Position numbers and translations under genes: made by a program
Shown: piece after piece, positions 1-7,785 of the stretch
Layout: the number at the start of each line of letters is the position of its first letter
Numbering within the stretch: position 1 is the first letter of the stretch
Notes under the pieces: generated by a model
Databases searched by the model: none
Told to the model about the DNA's origin: nothing
What the model saw: the letters and a program-made list of their open reading frames with translations, nothing else
Assembly: GCA_025774805.1 (NCBI GenBank)
Contig: JALGZR010000018.1
Span: 1 to 39,510, forward strand
Direction of reading: 5' to 3'
DNA from: a bacterium
Lineage (GTDB): Bacteria; ARS69
DNA length: 39,510 nucleotides

Positions 1-1
1 G

Positions 2-544
2 CGGGCGAGGCACTTCGAGCGTCTGTTCCCCGATGCGCTCGACATCCTGACGGGGGCACTTCGTTCGGGAATGGCACTCTCCGGGGCCATTCAGGTCGTC
101 GCGGACGAGTGCGCGGATCCGGTGGCCAAGGAATTCCGGATCCTGTTCGAGGAGAACCGGTTGGGAATCGACCTGCGAAATGCGTTGACGAGCCTTGCCG
201 GCCGAGTCGACAGCAAGGAGCTTCATCTCTTCGTCATCGCCGTTCTTCTGCAACGGGAGACGGGCGGGAATCTGGCCGAGATTCTCGACGGGACGGCCTT
301 CGTCATCCGAGACCGATTGCGGATCTTGGGGGACGTTCGCGCTCTCACCGCCCAGGCGCGCATTTCCGCGTTCATCCTGTCGCTGCTTCCGATCGTGCTC
401 GCCGTCTTCATCATCGCCACCGCTCCGGATTACATGCGGACCCTCCTCCGGGATCCGTGGGGCAAGCATCTCCTGGTCGGGGCGGCAACCATGCAAATCA
501 TCGGCTTCTTCGTGATGCGACGCATCGCATCGATACGGGTCTAG
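2..544 (+). CDS. tadB: TadB-like type II secretion F-domain protein, 5' end cut off
   Basis: This is the C-terminal 180 residues of an inner-membrane platform protein of the Tad (tight adherence/Flp pilus) system; the reading frame is open from base 2, so the start lies outside the window. The visible part carries the F domain, with the pattern LDILTGALRSGMALSGAI, then a GIDLRNAL stretch and a conserved LLQRETGGNLAEIL segment typical of TadB and GspF. Two hydrophobic segments follow, near the C-terminus (ISAFILSLLPIVLAVFII and the last 30 residues). The stop codon is two bases before the tadC start, so the two genes form an operon. TadB and TadC together form the membrane platform that couples to the ATPase TadA. 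The family call is firm. TadB rather than GspF rests on the adjacent second F-domain gene. Confidence 0.85.
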   Translation, partial: RARHFERLFPDALDILTGALRSGMALSGAIQVVADECADPVAKEFRILFEENRLGIDLRNALTSLAGRVDSKELHLFVIAVLLQRETGGNLAEILDGTAFVIRDRLRILGDVRALTAQARISAFILSLLPIVLAVFIIATAPDYMRTLLRDPWGKHLLVGAATMQIIGFFVMRRIASIRV

Positions 545-546
545 AT

Positions 547-1479
547 ATGCTCTTTTACATAGTCCCCGCGCTCGGCGGAATGGTGGTGCTCACCGTCGCC
601 CTCGGAATCTACCGACTCGGCATGAAAGACAGCCGGGTCACTCACCGGTTGCGGAAGATCGGTGGGAGAAGTCGATCCGGGACGGAGGACCCGGAAGTGG
701 CGATGTCGGGGGAAGACCTTCCGTTCTGGATTCGGCCGTTGAAGTATCTGTCCTGGATCCTGCCCGGGAATGCGAACTCGGAAGTCCTGCGGTGGGAGCT
801 CGCCTCGGCGGGATACCGTCACGAGGACGCGCGCCGGGTGTTTGCGGGACTTCGAATTGTCCTGACGGTCGCGGTCACGTATGCCGCGATCTTCGTGACC
901 GCGGAGTTCACACGCCTCGGGCGCACCGAGGCCCTTCTGGTCTGCGGTGTCGCGGCATTCGTGGGCTTCATGGCCCCCTACATGCTCCTGCGCCTGCGTC
1001 AGAAGAAGCGGCAGGAGGAGATCACCTTCGCCCTTCCCGATGCCCTGGATCTGCTGGTCATCTGCATCGAGGCGGGCCAGGGACTGAACGCGGCGCTCCA
1101 GAGCGTGTCCCGGGAGTCTTCGATGCACTCTCCCGCCATGTGCCAGGAGCTGCGTCTCGTGAACCTGGAGATGAGCGCGGGAGTTTCCCGCCGCCAGGCC
1201 CTTCGGAACCTCGCGCTCCGGACCGGAATCGACGACGTGCGCGCGCTCGTCGCGGTACTCGTTCAGAGTGACAAGTTCGGGACGAGCGTCGGCCAGGCCC
1301 TGAGGACGCATTCCGCCTCTCTCCGCATCCGCCGCCGGCAGCGGGCAGAGGAGGCGGCCCGCAAGACGCCGGTGAAGATGGTCTTTCCTCTCGTCTTCTG
1401 CATCTTCCCCGCGCTCCTCGTCGTGATCCTGGCGCCGGGATTCCTCGACCTGATACGCGCGCTCAGTGGAAACGAATGA
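547..1479 (+). CDS. tadC: TadC-like type II secretion F-domain protein
   Basis: A 310-residue inner-membrane protein, the second platform subunit of a Tad pilus/secretion system. A hydrophobic segment lies at residues 1-20, a pair of membrane segments around residues 100-145, and a C-terminal membrane segment near 275-295. The F domain lies between (FALPDALDLLVICIEAGQGL, then LVQSDKFGTSVGQAL, both signature stretches of TadC). The ATG at 547 was chosen because it gives an N-terminal membrane segment and follows the tadB stop by two bases. The frame is open further upstream, but that part overlaps tadB and has no such pattern. Pilin, TadA ATPase and the other tad genes are not in the window and should lie to the left. 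Confidence 0.9.
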   Translation: MLFYIVPALGGMVVLTVALGIYRLGMKDSRVTHRLRKIGGRSRSGTEDPEVAMSGEDLPFWIRPLKYLSWILPGNANSEVLRWELASAGYRHEDARRVFAGLRIVLTVAVTYAAIFVTAEFTRLGRTEALLVCGVAAFVGFMAPYMLLRLRQKKRQEEITFALPDALDLLVICIEAGQGLNAALQSVSRESSMHSPAMCQELRLVNLEMSAGVSRRQALRNLALRTGIDDVRALVAVLVQSDKFGTSVGQALRTHSASLRIRRRQRAEEAARKTPVKMVFPLVFCIFPALLVVILAPGFLDLIRALSGNE

Positions 1480-1534
1480 TCAAGCACCCTGATATCACGA
1501 ATGGTCTCGTCCGGGACCGGAAGGAGAACGATCC

Positions 1535-1642
1535 ATGTCTCTCGACCTGATTCTCATCCTGCTCGCCGTAGTTCTCGGCGTCGCGTACTTCTCGGTTCGG
1601 AATCGCAGGAAGCAGGCGGAGGTGAAGCGCCGGATCAGCTGA
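1535..1642 (+). CDS. Small single-pass membrane peptide (35 aa)
   Basis: A 35-residue ORF with a strong ribosome binding site, AAGGAG at 1521-1526, eight bases before the ATG. The N-terminal half is one hydrophobic helix (LILILLAVVLGVAYFSV). The C-terminal half is strongly basic (RNRRKQAEVKRR), so a topology with the tail in the cytoplasm is expected. It lies 55 bases downstream of tadC on the same strand and may be cotranscribed. I recognise no family. The good spacing of the ribosome binding site and the clean helix-plus-basic-tail layout are the reasons for believing it is translated. Confidence 0.5.
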   Translation: MSLDLILILLAVVLGVAYFSVRNRRKQAEVKRRIS

Positions 1643-1702
1643 GGCCGACCGGCCGGAGAGGACGAGGTTCGCTGCCGGCCGGAAGCCCCGGTGAGCCGCG
1701 GC

Positions 1703-1719
1703 GGGAGGGATGACCTCCC
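1703..1719 (+). terminator. Possible terminator hairpin after the tad genes
   Basis: GGGAGG-GATGA-CCTCCC forms a six-pair stem with a five-base loop, followed by a C/T-rich run. There is no clean T tract, so this is only a candidate end for the tadBC transcript. Confidence 0.25.
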
Positions 1720-1851
1720 CCCTTCTCCGTTTCCGTCCCGGGGTCGTTCCCCATCACCTCACGTGAAGGGAGTGTTCCGTCTCAGCGGACAGCTCCCGGT
1801 GAGGAAGCTCGGCGTGAGCTTGACCCGTTGTCGTGCTCCGTGTGCCGCCGA

Positions 1852-3051
1852 TCACCACCAGGGTTCCATTCTTGCCGGGCGCGGGGCCCCCGCGGTACTC
1901 CCGGATATCAAACCCGTAGCGGGGATTTCAGACCGTCTGCCCTCATGGACTACGCGATACATTGCCCGGACTCGGTCGGCAAGTTGCGGCACATTGGGTC
2001 GGGATCCGCCATACGGCAAGCGCCCTCGTTGGTTGAGCTCTCCCCAGGCGCGTAGCTGGTTACGCATATCGGTGTACTCGGCCGCGTTCAACCTGCGTAT
2101 TGTCACTCCTCCCGCGGTGCCCAAGTATTGACCAACCGTCTGGCCACCACAGATGTGACGCTTGAACAGTTCCCCCAAGTCATTCACCTTGAGGCCGAAT
2201 GCCCATGTGCGGCGCGCGAAAAAGCATCTGCCTCGCCACATCCCCTGAGCCGCTGGCCCACTCTGGAGTGAGGTACGGCGCGCCCCGGACGAGTCCAAAA
2301 CCTGGGAAGACTCACGATAGTCGGCGTCGGCGGAGCGGTTCGTGAGATCAGGCCACCAGCCGACGGTCTGCAGATTACGATGAAAGTCGGGATGTTGGGT
2401 TGCGTCAATGACCGATCTCCAGCGACTCAAGAGCCATAAAGCCAGAGGTGCTACGCCAAGCCCGACGTTGCGGTCGGGCCGCGCGCCCAGTCTCGGGTCC
2501 ACGTCCGCAATGGCGACGACCGTATTGGCTCTGTCTTGCGCACCCTGTGCTCCGGCAGTATCCTGATAGACCCCTCGGAAGAACCCGGTCCACTCGTTGA
2601 CATGCTGCTCGATGTGAGCGACCTGCCGCTGTACCGTTTGCTGGGCGGCCTGGACTCGGGCTTGAGATTGTCGGCGGCGATACTCATCATTGTAATCATC
2701 CAGTGCCTGCAGCATTGGCTGGTGCCGTCGGGTGCCCGTCTGCTCGAGCGCAAACTGGTTGATATAGCCTTCTCCGTAGGTCTCCCATGCCGTCCGATTC
2801 TGCATGTTGGACCAGTGGCCGGCGTCAATCTTCCTGTGGATGAGATTACCCCAGTGGCGGACGAAGTGAAGGGACGGAGCATTGGGCGTATGCTGTCGCC
2901 CGTAATCCTCGAGGAGGCGAATGCGCCTGGGGTAAGAGAGGCGCAACAGGCATTGAGCGAACTCACGCCAGCGCGTATCATTCGCCGGCTCTGAATTGTC
3001 GGGGTACTGCGCAAAGAAAGAGACGACATCTCGGACACTTTGACATGGCAT
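1852..3051 (-). CDS. Orphan hypothetical protein (399 aa), possibly frameshifted near its end
   Basis: I do not recognise this protein. It starts with an ATG preceded by AGGAGG seven bases upstream, one of the best ribosome binding sites in the window, so it is very probably real. The sequence is soluble and rich in Arg, Gln and Trp, with no signal peptide. A Gln/Arg-rich helical stretch around residues 115-155 could form a coiled coil. Its base composition is visibly less GC-rich than the flanks, suggesting acquisition from elsewhere. In the last 20 codons the frame loses its codon preference, while another frame continues with protein-like sequence (RYGFDIREYRGG..., ending at 1754). One extra base in the GGGG run at 1921-1924 would join the two and give a protein of roughly 450 residues. 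No neighbour suggests a function. Confidence 0.65.
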   Translation of the reverse strand: MPCQSVRDVVSFFAQYPDNSEPANDTRWREFAQCLLRLSYPRRIRLLEDYGRQHTPNAPSLHFVRHWGNLIHRKIDAGHWSNMQNRTAWETYGEGYINQFALEQTGTRRHQPMLQALDDYNDEYRRRQSQARVQAAQQTVQRQVAHIEQHVNEWTGFFRGVYQDTAGAQGAQDRANTVVAIADVDPRLGARPDRNVGLGVAPLALWLLSRWRSVIDATQHPDFHRNLQTVGWWPDLTNRSADADYRESSQVLDSSGARRTSLQSGPAAQGMWRGRCFFARRTWAFGLKVNDLGELFKRHICGGQTVGQYLGTAGGVTIRRLNAAEYTDMRNQLRAWGELNQRGRLPYGGSRPNVPQLADRVRAMYRVVHEGRRSEIPATGLISGSTAGAPRPARMEPWW

Positions 3052-3786
3052 CTCACGTCCTCCTGCTCTTCAGCGCAGTGGATACATATTGAAGTTTGGG
3101 GAGCATGGGGACCTTGGGAGAGAGCGGGATTGGCGTCTATGCTCCCGGAAACCAATGTAGCCGACGGAGGGGAGGACATCAATGGAAGCGGAATGCCCTC
3201 AGCGCCCAATCGAAGGGCTCAAGCTGCGTCCTCAAGGGAGTCGGCGCGCATCATGCCGAGCGGGCCGGACCGTTTCTGAGAACTGCGGCCCGCTTGGTCC
3301 GAGAGGCTCTGCTTCGAAATGCCGGTGCGTCCAGGTATATCCAGATAGAGATGTCCTGCCATTCACACTGAGATCGGCTGACTAGTCCTTCTCTCTCCGA
3401 CCGGACACGGGCCGGGTGATTCGGGGGAGACTCGGTCCGGCGGGCAGGCCGACCGCGTCTTTCCGGCAATCGTCTCGATCAAGTGTTACTATCCCCCGCG
3501 GCCGCCGGGCCACCGACCTCGCATCGAGCGGACCGAGCTCGAACCGGACGAGCGATCCACCGCTCGGTCGCCATCCTCGGGATCCACCGCACCAAACACG
3601 GAGTCGTTAACGTGTGTCGGTGCTTGTGCATCGGCCGGCTCGCGTGAAGACTCTCTTCGCCGCGTGATGGACCGACGGGGGGCCATCCCGCGGGCCCATC
3701 CGAGATGGAGGTCCTTGGGAGCCGCTCAAAGAACCTGCCGACTCCGATGCCCATCGTCAGCGCCGTACGGGGGCACGGCACTCACG
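3052..3786. other. Gene-poor stretch upstream of the orphan gene
   Basis: About 735 bases with only short, unconvincing reading frames on both strands. The part nearest 3052 should hold the promoter of the minus-strand orphan gene; an AT-richer patch at about 3083-3095 is the only candidate I see, without a clear -35. A second AT-richer patch lies around 3330-3390. No RNA gene or repeat was found. The composition is intermediate between the orphan gene and the rest of the window. Confidence 0.4.
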
Positions 3787-4200
3787 TCACCGGTAGATGC
3801 TCCTGATCTTACCCCAGGTCCCATCCTCGACCGGGGTCGGCTTCTCGCCCCGTCCCAGTCCTTGCCGGGCGGCGGAGTCCCGTCGTCCGAGTAGCCGATC
3901 CACTGAATTGGCCGGGGATTCGCAACGGGCACTGCGCAGTCGAACGTATCTTGGCGACGAAGTCGATGATGACATTGGACGGATCCGTCGAGGTGACAGC
4001 GAATGCGGCAGCAGCCATTCCATCGATGACATTGCAGGCGAACCAGAGCTTCAGGATCAGCAGGCCGGGAATGAAGGGACCCTCGTTCACGAACGGATCC
4101 GTGGGGCTCGCGCTGATCGTCCAACCGTGGGCGGGATCGTCCGCGGACACCCTCGGCGGTAGATCCCGAAGACCCCGTACCCGTTATCAACCAACGACTT
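3787..4200 (-). pseudogene. Frameshifted remnant of a secreted hypothetical protein
   Basis: Three minus-strand frames give one continuous protein-like text when joined. From 4150 down to 3950 the frame reads DPAHGWTISASPTDPFVNEG, then a hydrophobic stretch and a segment ending IIDFVAK. From 3950 a second frame continues DTFDCAVPVANPRPIQWIGY and ends near GKDWDG. From about 3848 a third frame gives GEKPTPVEDGTWGKIRSIYR and a TGA stop at 3787. Each join needs one added base beside a short homopolymer (AAG/G at 3950; GGGG at 3848-3851). A further shift near 4150 may link an upstream segment containing NGYGVFGIY. The text resembles anchor-less secreted proteins common in FCB-group genomes, with a WGKI..YR C-terminus. 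Whether the breaks are biological or sequencing errors cannot be told here. Confidence 0.5.
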
Positions 4201-4296
4201 ACCGACGGGCCGGATCGGAACGTGGAGGGCCGTGAGAGAGTGGCGAATCCCTCCACCGCCAGACCGGCCCGGCGCCCCGCCTCGGTCAGTGCAGCC

Positions 4297-4317
4297 TAGC
4301 CTGCTTATCTCACCCGG
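4297..4317. repeat. Half copy of the TAGCCTGC palindrome family
   Basis: TAGCCTGCTTATCTCACC followed by CGG matches one arm of the palindromic repeats at 7691, 12141, 18583 and 31996 with few differences. The second arm is missing; its place is taken by the 195-bp near-palindromic element that starts at 4318. Confidence 0.5.
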
Positions 4318-4512
4318 CTAGCCTCGATCCTTCAGAAAATCTCGGCGAAAAGCGCTGGCGCTCGCACGATAGCATGCCATCCGCGGCCGTGCTCGCCCTC
4401 GCCAATACTCACTTATCATGGGATGAGCTCCGCTTGGCTCGGGCTGCGCGCGACCCCGGCTGGCGCGCTCTCGTGCGTTTTCCCTCGAGATTTTTTGACG
4501 GATCGAGGCTAG
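4318..4512. repeat. 195-bp near-palindromic element (MITE-like), overlapping the PDZ gene's stop codon
   Basis: The ends are exact inverted repeats: CTAGCCTCGATCC at 4318-4330 and its complement at 4500-4512. Inside, the arms remain similar almost to the centre: TCAGAAAATCTCG against TCAAAAAATCTCG, GAAAA against GGAAAA, CGCACGATAGC against CGCACGAGAGC, and GCCATCCG against GCCAGCCG. A loop of roughly 28 bases lies at 4406-4433. The whole element could fold into one long hairpin in RNA or cruciform in DNA. The TAG stop of the PDZ gene (4509-4511) lies inside the right outer arm. No transposase frame is present, so any movement would have to be helped in trans. It could also end transcription of the PDZ gene. 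Confidence 0.7.
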
Positions 4513-5483
4513 TCACTCCCTTTGCGCTTCTTGAGCTCGTCGATCTCCTCCCGGAGATTCTCGATCTCGGAGCGCAGCTCCTCGAGAGCCTCGTCCGTGG
4601 ACTCGTGGATCTCGATCCGCTTGACCTTGTGCATCCCCTCCCCGACGTGGTGCTTCAGCGCGTCGAGGTGACCGCGGATGTCGATGTCCTCGAGCCCTTC
4701 TTCCCCCTCGCCGAACCACGAGAGGACGCGCTGCCCGGCGCCCTCGCGAACTTCGAGGGTGGTCTTCCCCCGGTTCTCCTTCCGGTCCCGGATCCACACG
4801 ACCTCGACCTCGGACTCCTCCTCGAACTCCCAAACGACCCGCCGCAAGTCCCCGGGATCGCCGATCGACTTGCCGTCGACCTCGACGACGACGTCCCCCG
4901 CCTTCAGCCCGAGCTTCTCCGCGGGGCTGTCCTCGACCACCTCGACGACGAGGGCGCCCTCACCCTCCTCGACACCGAAGAACTCCCCGAGATCGCCACG
5001 GAGCGATTGCGTCTTCACTCCGAGGAATCCCCGACTCCGATCGAGCCGCAACTCGCGCACGAGACGTCGCGGGTGGTGCCCGAGCTTCTTCCCGAGTTGC
5101 GGGACCTCGCCGAGGACGATCTCGACGCTCTTCCGGCTCCCGTCGCGCAGGTACTCGATCCGGACCTTGTCTCCCGCCTCGCGGGCGCGGATCCGCTCGC
5201 GGAGGTCACCGGGGGTCCCGACCATCTCACCGTCGATCTCGACGACGATGTCTCCCGCCTCCAGTCCGCCTTCCGCGGCGGGCGTGTCCCCCAGCACCTG
5301 GGCGAGGAGCACCCCGGTGTCCTCCTCCAGGTCGAGCGCCTCGGCCAACCCGCCTTCCACCCGCTGAAGTCGAACGCCGAGGTATCCCGAGGAACCGCTG
5401 TCGCCGGAGCAGGCGATCGTGGGGGAGGAGAGGACCGCCACCACAGCGGCGAGGCCGAGCGTTGCCAGAGCGCGCGTCTTCAT
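4509..5483 (-). CDS. Exported protein with two PDZ domains and a C-terminal coiled coil
   Basis: A 324-residue protein. Residues 1-24 form a signal sequence; Cys25 follows SPTIA, an imperfect lipobox, so it may be a lipoprotein. Two PDZ domains follow, at about residues 34-125 and 152-247, each starting with a YLGV/FLGV carboxylate-binding loop and holding the AGD.VVE.DG core typical of DegP/HtrA-type PDZ domains. There is no protease domain, so a binding or scaffold role in the periplasm is likely. The last 30 residues (296-321) form a Glu/Lys-rich coiled coil. The ATG at 5483 was chosen for its signal peptide and AAAGGAG six bases upstream; the open frame further upstream runs through a tandem repeat and is not coding. 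The stop codon lies in the arm of a palindromic element. Confidence 0.85.
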   Translation of the reverse strand: MKTRALATLGLAAVVAVLSSPTIACSGDSGSSGYLGVRLQRVEGGLAEALDLEEDTGVLLAQVLGDTPAAEGGLEAGDIVVEIDGEMVGTPGDLRERIRAREAGDKVRIEYLRDGSRKSVEIVLGEVPQLGKKLGHHPRRLVRELRLDRSRGFLGVKTQSLRGDLGEFFGVEEGEGALVVEVVEDSPAEKLGLKAGDVVVEVDGKSIGDPGDLRRVVWEFEEESEVEVVWIRDRKENRGKTTLEVREGAGQRVLSWFGEGEEGLEDIDIRGHLDALKHHVGEGMHKVKRIEIHESTDEALEELRSEIENLREEIDELKKRKGSD

Positions 5484-5632
5484 GACGACTCCTTTCGGAT
5501 CACGCGGGGTCTTGAGCCGGGGTCGGTGGCGGCGAACCGCTTCCGGGGATCGTCCCCGGGAGCGCCCGCCGTCCACGCGGTCGTGCCAGCCTGCTCCGGG
5601 AACCCGGCAATCGGCCGAAGGTTTCCTTTCTG

Positions 5633-5746
5633 CCTCGGACGTACCTCGGACGTACCTCGGACGTACCTCGGACGTGCCTTGGACCCGCCTCGGACATGCG
5701 TGCCTCGGGTGTACGTCGGACGTGTCTCGAACGTGCTTCGGATACG
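5633..5746. repeat. Degenerate 11-bp tandem repeat between divergent genes
   Basis: The unit CCTCGGACGTA occurs three times exactly from 5633 to 5665. It then continues in increasingly altered copies (CCTCGGACGTG, CCTTGGACCCG, CCTCGGACATG) to about 5746, with a four-base interruption at 5699-5702. Roughly ten units are visible. Eleven bases is close to one turn of the helix, so any bound protein would face the same side. The array sits between the PDZ gene (minus) and the BNR gene (plus). The rest of the 5484-5821 spacer holds no gene. Confidence 0.8.
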
Positions 5747-5809
5747 CTCGGGGCGGCGTCGGGTCCTCCCTCTTCGCGATTCGCGCCACACGGGACGGAC
5801 CACGCCCCC

Positions 5810-5815
5810 TACAAT
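5810..5815 (+). promoter_or_regulatory. -10-like TACAAT just before the BNR gene
   Basis: TACAAT ends six bases before the ATG at 5822. A transcript starting at the usual distance would begin at or next to the start codon, so the mRNA would be leaderless. No convincing -35 hexamer is seen 16-18 bases upstream. Confidence 0.35.
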
Positions 5816-5821
5816 CGGAAG

Positions 5822-7225
5822 ATGCCTCCCTCTCTCGTCGTGCCCGCGTTCCTGGCCGCCACCTGCGTGGGACCCTACTGCGGCCCCGATACGGACTTCG
5901 AGCGCCCGACGGGAGGGCTCCCGGGCGATGCGGGAGCCCCCGCCCTGGCTCTCGCCGCGGACGGGGCCGTTCTTCTGGCATGGGAGCACCGCGCCGGCGG
6001 CGCGCGAGACATCTACGTCAACCGCCGCGAGCCGGCACCGGACGGAGACTGGCTTCCCGAGCCCCGGCGGGTGGACACGGATGCGCCGGGCGCGGCGCGA
6101 TCGCTCGAGGTGCGCGTCGCGGCGGGCGCCGCGAATCGCATCTACGCCGTTTGGCAAGACGCCCGCAACGGTCGCGACGACCTCTACCTGAACCGCTCCT
6201 CCGACGGAGGGCGGACCTGGGAGGCCCCGGACACGCGTCTCGACGAGGACTCCGCCGGCGCCGCCGTCTCCTCGATGCCGGCGCTCCGTGCCGACCGAGC
6301 GGGGCGGGTCTACGTCGCCTGGGAGGATCAGCGGTTCGGATCGCGGGACATCCTCTTCCGCCGCTCGACGGACCACGGCGCCACGTGGGACCCCGAGCGG
6401 CGCGTGGACACGGATCCTCCCGGTGCCGGCGTCTCCTACCATCCCCAGATCGTCGCGTGGGACGACGGTACCGTCCTCGTCTGCTGGTGGGACGAGCGCG
6501 ACGGCCTCGCGGATCTCTATTTCCGGCGAAGCCTCGATGAAGGCGCCACGTGGGAGCCCTCCGAGCGGCGCGTCGATCCCGGGGACCCGGGCGCCCACGC
6601 CAGCCACGACGCCCGGATCTCCGTCCGCGGGGACCAGGTCGCGGTCGCCTGGGCGGAGGAGGCCGGCCGCCATGGGCAGCTCGCGCTGCGCGCCTCGCCC
6701 GATCGCGGCGCGACCTGGGGGGAGCTGAAACCGCTCGGGCGGGGGACGGGGGTGGTTCCCGTGGCGCGCGAGTCGGGCGCACCGGCCGTGGGCTGGATCG
6801 ACCCGCCCGCCGCGGGCCTCTCGGGCGAGAAGACCTCGATCGGAGGGCGGATCGTGCCCCTCCCGATCCCGGTGGGCGTCCGGCTGGCCACGGCGGCGGA
6901 CCTCTCGGCGCAGCGGGTCTCCGCGTCGCCCGGGCCCGCGACGCTCTGGCTGGGGGAGGGCGGGGGTCGGTGGTGGGCCGCCCGGAGCGGAAACGTCGTC
7001 GGGCGGGGGATGGTGGAGGTCTACCGCATGGCCGCGGAAGGCGGCCGCTCCCCGTGGCGGACCGAGCGCACCCTCCTCTTCGGGGAGGCCCTCCGTGCCG
7101 CCGCGGTCCCCGTCACCGCCCACTCGCTGGTCGGCGCGGTCTCCCCGAAGGGAGTTCTGCATCTCGCGTGGGTGATCCGGATCGGCAACGCGGAGGAGCT
7201 CGGTTTCACCGCGATCGCGCCGTAG
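5822..7225 (+). CDS. BNR/sialidase-like beta-propeller protein
   Basis: A 467-residue protein dominated by repeated BNR (Asp-box) motifs of the form S.DGG.TW: SSDGGRTW, STDHGATW, SLDEGATW and SPDRGATW. Each is paired with a V/YVAWED.R or VWQD.R strand, which is the layout of six-bladed sialidase-fold propellers and of exo-alpha-sialidase-like proteins. No catalytic arginine triad of true sialidases is evident, so substrate cleavage is not claimed. The N-terminus is short and weakly hydrophobic (SLVVPAFLAATC), a possible signal sequence. The ATG at 5822 is the first after the tandem repeat, with only a weak GGAAG before it. It is convergent with the small membrane protein at 7273. Secreted carbohydrate or surface binding is an inference. 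Confidence 0.75.
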   Translation: MPPSLVVPAFLAATCVGPYCGPDTDFERPTGGLPGDAGAPALALAADGAVLLAWEHRAGGARDIYVNRREPAPDGDWLPEPRRVDTDAPGAARSLEVRVAAGAANRIYAVWQDARNGRDDLYLNRSSDGGRTWEAPDTRLDEDSAGAAVSSMPALRADRAGRVYVAWEDQRFGSRDILFRRSTDHGATWDPERRVDTDPPGAGVSYHPQIVAWDDGTVLVCWWDERDGLADLYFRRSLDEGATWEPSERRVDPGDPGAHASHDARISVRGDQVAVAWAEEAGRHGQLALRASPDRGATWGELKPLGRGTGVVPVARESGAPAVGWIDPPAAGLSGEKTSIGGRIVPLPIPVGVRLATAADLSAQRVSASPGPATLWLGEGGGRWWAARSGNVVGRGMVEVYRMAAEGGRSPWRTERTLLFGEALRAAAVPVTAHSLVGAVSPKGVLHLAWVIRIGNAEELGFTAIAP

Positions 7226-7272
7226 GGTTCCCGGCCCACGGACCTAGCGGCCGCCGGCTCGCCGCAGAAGAC

Positions 7273-7608
7273 CTAACCGCAGAAGAGGGCGACCCCCGCC
7301 CAGCAGACCAGTCCGATCACGAGGAACGTCCCGAAGAGGAGCAGTCCACCGATCAGGAGCGGAACCCCGAGCCCCAGGAGGACCGGGAGCCCGATCACCA
7401 GGAGGGGGATCAGCAGCAGCCCCAGGAGCAGCCCCCCCAGGATCTGGAACGGCAGCAGGAGCAGTCGGAAGAGCCCGCCGAGAACCCAGAACAGGAGGGT
7501 GAAGGGCAGCAGCAGGATCGAGAACACGACGGCCAGGGTCACCTTCAGGAGGCCCGCGAGGAGCACCAGAAGACCCACGAGAACAACCAGCGAGATCAGC
7601 TCGAGCAT
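7273..7608 (-). CDS. Small, extremely hydrophobic membrane protein (111 aa)
   Basis: Almost the whole 111-residue chain is Leu, Val, Ile, Gly and Phe, with only a few charged or polar residues, making three or more membrane helices. GGAGG sits seven bases before the ATG (GGAGGCGGACCATG), and a TAGAAT -10-like pair lies about 30 bases upstream, so expression looks genuine. I recognise no family. The leucine-rich GGLL.GLLLIPLLVIGLPVLL pattern resembles small uncharacterised integral membrane proteins, but no function follows. Confidence 0.6.
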   Translation of the reverse strand: MLELISLVVLVGLLVLLAGLLKVTLAVVFSILLLPFTLLFWVLGGLFRLLLLPFQILGGLLLGLLLIPLLVIGLPVLLGLGVPLLIGGLLLFGTFLVIGLVCWAGVALFCG

Positions 7609-7635
7609 GGTCCGCCTCCGACGTCTTGCCTGGAC

Positions 7636-7646
7636 ATTCTATTCTA
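7636..7646 (-). promoter_or_regulatory. Overlapping TAGAAT -10-like hexamers
   Basis: On the minus strand TAGAATAGAAT contains two overlapping -10-like hexamers, 28 bases upstream of the ATG at 7608. The -35 is not obvious. The same hexamer followed by GTCC recurs at 26657-26662 before another minus-strand gene. Confidence 0.35.
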
Positions 7647-7690
7647 CGCGACGGGTGGGCGAAAGGTTGCAGGGCGGGATCCGGTCCCTG

Positions 7691-7756
7691 GCCTGTATTT
7701 CTCACCAGGCTCGTCGCGAGGCGCTGCCGCAGCAGAGTCTGGTGAGATATGCAGGC
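7691..7756. repeat. Palindromic repeat, copy A
   Basis: Left arm GCCTGTATTTCTCACCAG from 7691; the complement of the right arm (ending at 7756) is GCCTGCATATCTCACCAG. A loop of about 30 bases separates the arms. It lies in the 177-base gap between the minus-strand glycosyltransferase and the small membrane protein. It belongs to the same family as the elements at 12141, 18583 and 31996. Confidence 0.75.
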
Positions 7757-7785
7757 TGGCCGGATGGCGACGAACCTCCGACCCT

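Noticed and set aside
3251-3469. Small minus-strand ORFs upstream of the orphan gene
   Set aside because: No ribosome binding site, no recognisable family and no consistent codon preference in any frame.
5633-5746. CRISPR array
   Set aside because: Units are 11 bases, contiguous and without spacers; no cas genes are present.
4374-6191. Long plus-strand ORF (605 codons) opposite the PDZ gene
   Set aside because: It is antisense to a gene with signal peptide, ribosome binding site and clear PDZ domains, and it crosses the palindromic element and the tandem repeat. GC-rich DNA leaves such frames open by chance.
5822-7225. True sialidase
   Set aside because: Asp-boxes are clear, but the arginine triad and catalytic Tyr/Glu are not identifiable, so only the fold is called.
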